Source: Thermoplasmata archaeon (GTDB taxonomy: Archaea; Thermoplasmatota; Thermoplasmata; Thermoplasmatales; Thermoplasmataceae). Taken from it: DNA of 8,499 nt. Shown piece after piece: positions 1 through 5,467 of the stretch. The DNA lies in contig JAKAQT010000069.1 of assembly GCA_021819605.1 (NCBI GenBank), positions 1 through 8,499 on the forward strand. The letters are read 5' to 3'. The notes beneath the pieces were generated by a model. The model had not been told where the DNA came from. It saw only the letters and a program-made list of their open reading frames with translations, and did no database searches. The translations under genes and the position numbers were made by a program. Numbering within the stretch: the first letter of the stretch is position 1; each line of letters begins with the position of its first letter.

Positions 1-2
1 TA

Positions 3-1022
3 GATGGTGACCTGAGGGGCATATCTTACAGTGGTTCAAATCTCCTGAACTCCATAGCCGGCATGAGGGAGAATCTCAGGATACCAAAGAGAAGATTCAG
101 GATTGCATCATCCACACCCGTATTTTCTCCTTCGGGCTTCCAGTTATCGGTAATGCTTCCTGCCGTTCTGGGTGGAACAGTTATATGCGCATACGAAAGG
201 AATGATTATGAAAGGCTGGCAAGGCTGTGTAGCCTCTTTGACTGCGACTATGTCTGCGGCATGCCTAACGATATATACTCAATGGCTGATGAAAACGTTC
301 CGCTGCAGGGATCAAAGAGCCTCAAGGGAGCTCTCTGCCCCTCATATCTCATGAACGACGAGATCAGATCAATGTTCCAGGAGAAATTCAAGGTTCCGGT
401 GCTTGAGTATTACGATGTGCCGGAGATGACCGGCATCACCCACATGCAGCCTGCAGACAGGAACGAAATAAGGCAGGGAAGCGTTGGGCGGCCTCTCAGG
501 GGAGTCACACAGAAAATAGTGGATGAGGCCACGGGGGAAGACCTGGAACACGGCAAGGTCGGCCTTCTCCTTCTTGGGGGCAATCAGATAACCAGGGGAT
601 ATTTTCCGGCAGAAGGCACTGAAGGAAATTTTTCCGGCAATATGCTCAAGACAGGAGACATGGCAAGGATAGATGAGGACGGTTACCTTTACGTAACGGA
701 TTATCACAGGGAATTTCTCATATCCAGGGATGTCATCGTAAGTCCGGTTGAGATTGAGAAATTTCTTTCACAGGTCGAAGGGGTATCTGAGGCCGCAGTT
801 ATCGGCCTTGAGACAGGACAGGGAGACCAGAAAATAGTTGCTGTGGTGGTTCCTGCCAGGGAAAAAGAGGTTTCAATCGACAGGCTCAGGGAAGCATGTG
901 AAAGCAGGCTTTCAAAAGAAAAGGTTCCGGCAGAGTTCCATCTCAGGGATTCCATGCCGAAGAGCATGAGCGGAAGAACCCTGAAGAGGATACTCATAGA
1001 GGAACAGACATCGAAGAAATAG
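3..1022 (+). CDS. Acyl-CoA synthetase-like ANL (AMP-binding) enzyme, C-terminal part
   Basis: The reading frame is open from the window edge (first whole codon at base 3) to the TAG at 1020-1022, so the N-terminus lies outside; the ATG at 63 is internal. About 339 residues are visible. The order of motifs fits the second half of the ANL superfamily (ATP plus CoA plus carboxylate to acyl-CoA): a SNLLNS stretch at 36-53, an A5-like EYYDVPEMTG (nt 405-434) in place of the usual YGxTE, an A7-like TGD..RIDEDGYLYVTD (about 651-701), SPVEIE leading into the C-terminal subdomain, and an A10-like PKSMSGRTLKR near the end. Several hallmark residues differ: the Arg of the DRxK element is Tyr (nt 702-704), the following GG is Arg-Asp, and the A10 catalytic Lys is Arg (AGA, 975-977). 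The fold assignment is solid. Substrate and activity are unknown, and a catalytically altered paralogue is possible. The ATP-binding P-loop lies upstream, out of view. Confidence 0.85.
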   Translation, partial: DGDLRGISYSGSNLLNSIAGMRENLRIPKRRFRIASSTPVFSPSGFQLSVMLPAVLGGTVICAYERNDYERLARLCSLFDCDYVCGMPNDIYSMADENVPLQGSKSLKGALCPSYLMNDEIRSMFQEKFKVPVLEYYDVPEMTGITHMQPADRNEIRQGSVGRPLRGVTQKIVDEATGEDLEHGKVGLLLLGGNQITRGYFPAEGTEGNFSGNMLKTGDMARIDEDGYLYVTDYHREFLISRDVIVSPVEIEKFLSQVEGVSEAAVIGLETGQGDQKIVAVVVPAREKEVSIDRLREACESRLSKEKVPAEFHLRDSMPKSMSGRTLKRILIEEQTSKK

Positions 1023-1073
1023 AAGAAGTCATGAAAAAATCCCTGAAAAGTTTTTCTACAACGTTTCCTAACC

Positions 1074-4007
1074 ATGCTCATGAACGGAAGCGGATCGACC
1101 AGGATAGCAGTAACAGTAATTGCTGTTGCCATGGCTTTTCTCATGGTCAACTCCGCTTTCCAGCAGCATGATACCGTTGCTGCATCGCCTTTGCCTGCTG
1201 TTTCACTCGTTTCAGATTCAATTCAGGCACTTGCGGATGTCCCGTTCCTGGGCAAGGTTGTGAATGGATCCTCGCCATACACTGGAACGGAGCAGATAGT
1301 GGTGATCCTGAACTACAGCAATGAGAGCAGGCTGCAGTCCTTCCTCCATAATCTTTCAGATCCTTCCAGCCCCCAGTATCGCCATTTCATGACTGCGGAC
1401 CAGTTTTACGCAAATTTCTCGCCATCTGCAGCTGAATATGACAGGGCCGTTGCTTACTTCAGGTCTGCCGGAATGGTGAATATAACAACATTCCAGGGCA
1501 GGAACACAATCGCAATGTCTGGAAGCAGCCAGGCCATCAGGAACGCATTCCACACGGACATGGTGGGCACTTATGAGAACGGTACAATGGTCGCGGGCCC
1601 CTCCTCGAATCCCCGGCTTCCACAGTGGCTGTCCTCTCAGGTTTATGACATAGTGGGGCTCGGCACATCTCCACAGCTTTCCTTCAGCATGAAAGTGGAA
1701 GGCGAGCTGAAACAGCTTGAGACTGCCAGAGCGGACACCACAGGGAGGTATCCTAAGGTTGGGTTTCTCAGAAACGGTGCTGAAGCACTCTACGGAACAT
1801 ACATGCAGGTGGCATACAACGAAACCCAGTTATTCGGCAGCCATTATGACAGAGGCGAGGTAATAGCCACCCTCCTCTGGTCAGGTAACTATACAAACAG
1901 CAGGGGTAGCACCGTTTATACGGCCCCTTTCAATCCATCCGATATAACCCAATACTTCAATTATTCATACCCTAAGTATTCCAACGGGACATATTCTGAG
2001 CCATTCCCAACGGTTACAGGTGTACCCATAGACGGCGCACCTGCACCAGGTGTTTCAGCCGAGAAAGACACCTCAGGAGCAACCATCGAGAATACTCTTG
2101 ATCTTGAGATGGCTGGAAGTCTTGCACCCGGGGCGCAGATATACAACATATACGGCCCTCAGGCAAGCACAACCGATCTGACGCAGGCCTTTGCCACTGC
2201 ACTGAATTTCCAGAATCTTACGGTTATTTCCAATTCCTGGGGTGGATCCGACGGGACCGATTCCACATGGAACACATATCTGCAGGAGGCTCAGGCTCGG
2301 GGCATAACGGTTCTTGCAAGTAGCGGCGATTCGGCAGATAATACAAGCAGCCCTAAATATGCCGGCCCGCCCGACATGGTGCAGTTCCCCTCCTCCATTG
2401 GTTACAATACCTTCGGGGTAACGGCAGTGGGAGGCACAAACGTCACAATAAATACCACAACGCTGAAGGTTGAGCAACAGGGTGCATGGTACATGCCATC
2501 TCCCGGCAACACTGTTGGTACCACAGGAGGAATAAGTACAGTTTACGGTGAGCCATCCTGGCAGATCAACTCGTCTGCTAACTCCGTTCTGGATGGGAAG
2601 GGTAGAGGTGTGCCTGATATATCTGCCCTTGCCAACAACACGCTGATATATTATTCCAACACAACTGTGAGCGGACTGTTCGTTGTCTCGGGAACCAGCG
2701 TTTCCTCCCCTGTTGAGGCCGGAATCATTGCAACAATGGATGCGTATCTCAACGCCAGTGCAGAGGCTCCGCTGGGGTTCGTAGACCCTCTGATATACAA
2801 GCTTGGAACCGGTCAGTACGATCCTGCATTCCTGAAGGAATCCCGCCTCTCCAGATCGCCGTTCTTCAATGTATCATACGGCAGAAACAGCCTGTACAAC
2901 GTGACACCGGGCTATAATCTTGCCACGGGCTGGGGATCAATAAATGCATACAATTTCATACAGGACAGCAACATCAAAAGATATAACGTGTCATTTGTTG
3001 AGACAGGCCTCAAAGCCGGAACAGGCTGGTCTGTCCGCATTGTGGGCAGATCATTTCTTTCAGGCGCTGACAGTAGATACGTCAACCTGAGCCTCCCCAA
3101 CGGGACGTTCCAGTACGAGATACCTCATGTTGGCAGCATGGTGGGAATCCCGCCGCAATCATCGGTAAACGTCTCTGGCAGAAACGTCACGGTCAATATC
3201 ATCTTCAAATATGGGTATGTGGTGAATTTCACTCAGTCAGGGCTTCCGGCGAATGATACATGGGAACTTAACGCGTGGAATTACAGCCGACAATATTCAA
3301 GTTACAGCGCAGAACTGTATTTTCCCAACGGGTCGTATAATTATACCGGAATGCCCACTGATCCGAATTATTACGGCCAGTCCGGGAATTTCACCGTTAG
3401 TGGCAAGGCAGTTAACATTTTCATGAAATTCCGGCACGGGCAGTTCAATGTTTCTTTCCTGGAGAGTGGCCTTCCCGCCAGCCAGGAGTGGAGTGTGATG
3501 GCACAGAACAGCACCTCAAACCTGACACTATCGGGAACAACAGACAATATAACCTTCTACCTGTACGGCGGGCAGTACACGTTCTACCTTTACCCATCCG
3601 GCTATGATGCACCCAATATATCCGCGGTGTCACTGAACACCAACGGCCAGAACCAGACTGTATACGTGAACTACAGCTATGGCTATTTTGTGACGTTCAG
3701 GGAAACCGGCCTCTCTTCCGGGACATTATGGGGAATTTCTTTCCACGGGCTTACAAACATGACTACAGGCCAGACCTTGATTTTCGAGGTTCCAAACGGC
3801 ACCTACAGGTATGACGTGCGTGGCAGCACAACTCCAAACGGCCCATCCTCAGGCTATGTTAATATCTCTGGAAGCAACCAGACTGTTGTCATCAGCTACC
3901 AGGCACCGAAATCATTCTTCCAGACTGAGGTGCTGTACCTTGTGCTGCTTTTCTTTGGAATAGTGCTGCTGGTAAGCGGTGTATCCCTCATAAGGAGGAA
4001 ACACTGA
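1074..4007 (+). CDS. Secreted, membrane-anchored S53 (sedolisin/kumamolisin-type) peptidase with pro-domain and C-terminal repeats
   Basis: This is an acid-type serine-carboxyl endopeptidase predicted to act outside the cell. Of 977 residues, 11-30 form a hydrophobic signal or anchor segment; about 55-200 match the pro-kumamolisin activation domain (SDPSSPQYRHFMT at 95-107); about 225-632 are the S53 catalytic domain. Catalytic residues are visible: E339 and D343 in ENTLD, oxyanion D419 in SSGDS, nucleophile S542 in SGTSVSSP. The C-terminal catalytic segment GYNLATGWGS (613-622) has Asn615 where calcium-binding members have Asp, and Asn599 replaces the other calcium Asp. Residues 637-944 hold four repeats with an (E/Q)xGL core, followed by a transmembrane helix (about 951-973) and a basic RRKH end. 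There is no cysteine and I count about 42 N-x-S/T sequons outside the N-terminal segment. In-frame stops at 1032 and 1044 limit the start; ATG 1080 is an alternative. No Shine-Dalgarno or convincing TATA box is seen upstream. Family assignment is very secure; substrate is unknown. Confidence 0.95.
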   Translation: MLMNGSGSTRIAVTVIAVAMAFLMVNSAFQQHDTVAASPLPAVSLVSDSIQALADVPFLGKVVNGSSPYTGTEQIVVILNYSNESRLQSFLHNLSDPSSPQYRHFMTADQFYANFSPSAAEYDRAVAYFRSAGMVNITTFQGRNTIAMSGSSQAIRNAFHTDMVGTYENGTMVAGPSSNPRLPQWLSSQVYDIVGLGTSPQLSFSMKVEGELKQLETARADTTGRYPKVGFLRNGAEALYGTYMQVAYNETQLFGSHYDRGEVIATLLWSGNYTNSRGSTVYTAPFNPSDITQYFNYSYPKYSNGTYSEPFPTVTGVPIDGAPAPGVSAEKDTSGATIENTLDLEMAGSLAPGAQIYNIYGPQASTTDLTQAFATALNFQNLTVISNSWGGSDGTDSTWNTYLQEAQARGITVLASSGDSADNTSSPKYAGPPDMVQFPSSIGYNTFGVTAVGGTNVTINTTTLKVEQQGAWYMPSPGNTVGTTGGISTVYGEPSWQINSSANSVLDGKGRGVPDISALANNTLIYYSNTTVSGLFVVSGTSVSSPVEAGIIATMDAYLNASAEAPLGFVDPLIYKLGTGQYDPAFLKESRLSRSPFFNVSYGRNSLYNVTPGYNLATGWGSINAYNFIQDSNIKRYNVSFVETGLKAGTGWSVRIVGRSFLSGADSRYVNLSLPNGTFQYEIPHVGSMVGIPPQSSVNVSGRNVTVNIIFKYGYVVNFTQSGLPANDTWELNAWNYSRQYSSYSAELYFPNGSYNYTGMPTDPNYYGQSGNFTVSGKAVNIFMKFRHGQFNVSFLESGLPASQEWSVMAQNSTSNLTLSGTTDNITFYLYGGQYTFYLYPSGYDAPNISAVSLNTNGQNQTVYVNYSYGYFVTFRETGLSSGTLWGISFHGLTNMTTGQTLIFEVPNGTYRYDVRGSTTPNGPSSGYVNISGSNQTVVISYQAPKSFFQTEVLYLVLLFFGIVLLVSGVSLIRRKH
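2982..3905 (+). repeat. Four tandem protein repeats (about 76-80 residues each) in the S53 peptidase
   Basis: Residues 637-944 of the peptidase hold four copies of a beta-rich module. Each starts with an aromatic-rich strand and a core: FVETGL (641-646), FTQSGLP (719-725), FLESGLP (795-801), FRETGL (875-880). Each core is followed by a Trp 6-7 residues later (TGW, DTW, QEW, TLW), and later by a GTF/GSY/GQY/GTY-type turn. The core Gly residues at 645, 723, 799 and 879 give spacings of 78, 76 and 80. Similar GLP-type repeats are common in large surface proteins of Thermoplasmata. A stalk between the catalytic domain and the membrane helix is the likely role (inference). The copies are diverged at DNA level, so this is old duplication, not a recent expansion. 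Confidence 0.85.
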
Positions 4008-4074
4008 TCCCTGTCATTTGGGACATTCCGTGCCGTTCATATGCCATATGGGGATAAAGGATCAAAAGACCGCA

Positions 4075-4578
4075 ATGAATTACAAGGAGCCTGAAAAGAA
4101 ACTGATTCTGGACACATCCGCCATTCTTTCACGCAGGGTGAGCCTTATGGATGGGAACGTGGCCACAACTCCATCTGTGCTGGACGAGATAAGGCTGGGG
4201 AAGATCGCAAGATACACTGGTTTCAGCAGTGACATCATGGATATAGTGACACCAGGAAAGGAAAGTCTCTGTGCCGCCAGGAAAGCAGCGGAGGAAACCG
4301 GCGATCTTCACGAACTCAGCAGCACTGACCTGGATGTGATTGCCCTGTGCCTTGATCTTAATGGCATACTTGTGACAGATGACTATGCCATGCAGAACGT
4401 GGCAAGCAGGCTTGGCCTTGAGTTCATGGGAGCCGATCTGAAGCCCATTGACAGGGATATAAAGTGGCAATACCGCTGCACGGGATGCGGAAAAATATTC
4501 CAGCAGCACGTTGAGATATGCCCGGTTTGCGGTCACCAGACAAAGAGGGCGGTAAGGTCTTATAAAAAGCGCCAATAG
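4075..4578 (+). CDS. nob1: Nob1-type endoribonuclease (PIN domain plus zinc ribbon), 16S rRNA 3'-end maturation
   Basis: Nob1 cleaves precursor small-subunit rRNA at its 3' end (D site) late in ribosome assembly. From ATG 4075 the protein is 167 residues. The PIN domain starts with KLILDTSAIL, with catalytic acids D13, E38 (SVLDEI), D85/D87 (STDLD) and D102/D103 (VTDDYAMQ). The zinc ribbon follows at C135-x2-C138-x10-C149-x2-C152, and the tail is basic (SYKKRQ). Length and domain order match archaeal Nob1. The frame is open further upstream, with ATG at 4048 and TTG at 4018. I chose 4075 because family members begin only a few residues before the LDTSAIL strand and the extra residues resemble nothing. 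A TATA-like stretch around 4038-4050 would suit it weakly. The gene starts 67 bases after the peptidase and ends 6 bases before the cyclase gene, so it may be co-transcribed with the latter. Function is secure, the start is not. Confidence 0.9.
   Translation: MNYKEPEKKLILDTSAILSRRVSLMDGNVATTPSVLDEIRLGKIARYTGFSSDIMDIVTPGKESLCAARKAAEETGDLHELSSTDLDVIALCLDLNGILVTDDYAMQNVASRLGLEFMGADLKPIDRDIKWQYRCTGCGKIFQQHVEICPVCGHQTKRAVRSYKKRQ
4561..4568 (+). promoter_or_regulatory. Possible TATA box for the cyclase gene, inside the nob1 3' end
   Basis: The sequence TATAAAAA sits 24 bases (first T to the A of ATG) before the start at 4585, the same spacing as the TATA-like element before the ETF gene. It would place transcription initiation at or just after the ATG, giving a leaderless mRNA. 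It also encodes the Tyr-Lys-Lys end of Nob1, so the match may be fortuitous. Confidence 0.4.
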
Positions 4579-4584
4579 TGATTC

Positions 4585-5175
4585 ATGATCGATATATCAT
4601 TGCCACTGGACTGGAACCTGATCACATATCCCGGGGATGCAAGGTACGAGCATTACGACTACATGACCCATGAGAAAAATGGTGTTCACATAACGAGGGT
4701 AATTATGGAAACCCATTCCGGCACCCACATAGATGCGCCGTTCCACGCACTGCCAAACGGAGGAACCATGTCGACCATACCTCTTGAACATCTCAACGGA
4801 CCTGCAACGGTTGTTGAAGTGAAGGGGGATGCCGTAAATGCGGAGGATATTCCCGGTAACGTGGAGAAAAGAGTGCTGTTCAAGACCAAGAATTCAGCCC
4901 TTTATGACAGTTTCCATGAGGATTTCTGCTACATTTCAGAGAGCGCAGGAAAAAAGCTTGTTGAACTTGGTGTGGAAACTGTAGGGATTGATTACCTGTC
5001 CATTGAGCAGTTTGGAACAAAGGGAATGAAAGTTCACAAAATACTGCTGGAGAAAGGAATCGCCATAATAGAGGGACTGATGCTGAAGGATGTGAGGCCA
5101 GGCAGATACGAACTCATGTGCCTGCCTATAAGGATAGACACCGATGGCGCTCCATGCAGAGCGGTCCTGAAGTAA
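4585..5175 (+). CDS. Cyclase-family (kynurenine formamidase-like) metal-dependent hydrolase
   Basis: This 196-residue protein belongs to the cyclase/KynB family (PF04199-type), whose members hydrolyse amides or esters such as N-formylkynurenine using a zinc- or manganese-type metal centre. The signature HSGTHIDAPFH (44-54) supplies the metal ligands H44, H48 and D50 and the nearby H54. Further family marks are the N-terminal DISLPLD, GIDYLSIEQF (134-143), and H151 with E163 (VHKILL...IIEGL), spaced 12 apart as in KynB. Length is normal for the family (about 200). No other tryptophan-degradation gene is visible here, so the true substrate is open; many archaeal members are uncharacterised. It follows nob1 by 6 bases without a Shine-Dalgarno sequence at useful distance, so translation depends either on readthrough from nob1 or on its own leaderless transcript (TATA-like element at 4561). 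No functional link to Nob1 is evident. Confidence 0.9.
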   Translation: MIDISLPLDWNLITYPGDARYEHYDYMTHEKNGVHITRVIMETHSGTHIDAPFHALPNGGTMSTIPLEHLNGPATVVEVKGDAVNAEDIPGNVEKRVLFKTKNSALYDSFHEDFCYISESAGKKLVELGVETVGIDYLSIEQFGTKGMKVHKILLEKGIAIIEGLMLKDVRPGRYELMCLPIRIDTDGAPCRAVLK

Positions 5176-5354
5176 GCTTCTTTCCAAAGTTATTTCATGA
5201 ACATCGCTGAAACTGGCATGCGGATCATTGGAAATGAAAAACTCCCAGAGATCAGCATACGCAGGAAAAATCCAGGAAATATACTTACGAGCGCATGGAG
5301 CAGTCAAGCCCCGTAAATCAACAGAAATGAACTGATGTATCCTGAATAAGATCC

Positions 5355-5380
5355 CGGACATTGTTATGGAGTTATGTCCG
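5355..5380. repeat. Short inverted repeat upstream of the ETF gene
   Basis: Perfect 7-base arms CGGACAT (5355-5361) and ATGTCCG (5374-5380) flank a 12-base spacer. The repeat lies about 60 bases upstream of the ETF TATA-like element and about 180 bases after the cyclase stop. It could be a regulator site or a small RNA hairpin. Arms this short can occur by chance. Confidence 0.35.
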
Positions 5381-5440
5381 TGAAGCAGGTACCATTATAC
5401 CCTAAGAGGAAAAGGATTACAGAGCAGGAACACAAATCAT

Positions 5441-5448
5441 ATTTATAG
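5441..5448 (+). promoter_or_regulatory. TATA box of the fused ETF gene (leaderless promoter)
   Basis: ATTTATAG, preceded by an A-rich CACAAATC that could act as the TFB-recognition element, lies in a gene-free region. TATA starts 24 bases before the A of ATG 5468. Archaeal initiation about 25 bases downstream of the TATA centre would fall on or next to the start codon. No Shine-Dalgarno sequence precedes the ATG, in agreement with a leaderless mRNA. Confidence 0.6.
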
Positions 5449-5467
5449 TGTAAGCGAATTTTGCGCC

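Larger units (their letters stand above)
5176..5467 (+). other. Gene-free intergenic stretch upstream of the fused ETF gene
   Basis: These 292 bases separate the cyclase and ETF genes. They begin with a pyrimidine-rich stretch (about 5176-5196) that could serve as an archaeal T-rich termination region for the nob1-cyclase transcript. In the middle is a 39-codon open frame (ATG 5197 to TAA at about 5316) with no recognisable protein. Further on is a 7-base-arm inverted repeat (5355-5380), and at the end the ETF promoter. No tRNA or clear RNA gene is seen. This is the longest non-coding stretch in the window. Confidence 0.6.

Noticed and set aside
704..1150. 148-codon minus-strand frame spanning the end of the ANL gene and the start of the peptidase gene
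   Set aside because: It overlaps two real genes in antisense and its sequence has no family features.
3990..4000. AAGGAGG as a Shine-Dalgarno sequence for a gene starting near 4018
   Set aside because: It encodes the Arg-Arg of the peptidase's basic tail with the preferred AGG codons and is about 20 bases from the TTG, too far to act as a ribosome site.
5197..5316. 39-codon plus-strand small open frame (starts MNIAETGMRI)
   Set aside because: It has no Shine-Dalgarno sequence, no TATA box at suitable distance and no similarity I can recognise; an open frame of this length is expected by chance.
5320..5350. Possible C/D-box guide RNA (TGATG and CTGA close together near 5331-5346)
   Set aside because: The boxes are only a few bases apart, leaving no guide sequence, and no second box pair is present.
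4936..5361. 141-codon minus-strand frame reaching into the intergenic region before the ETF gene
   Set aside because: Much of it is antisense to the conserved end of the cyclase gene, and the intergenic part encodes nothing recognisable.
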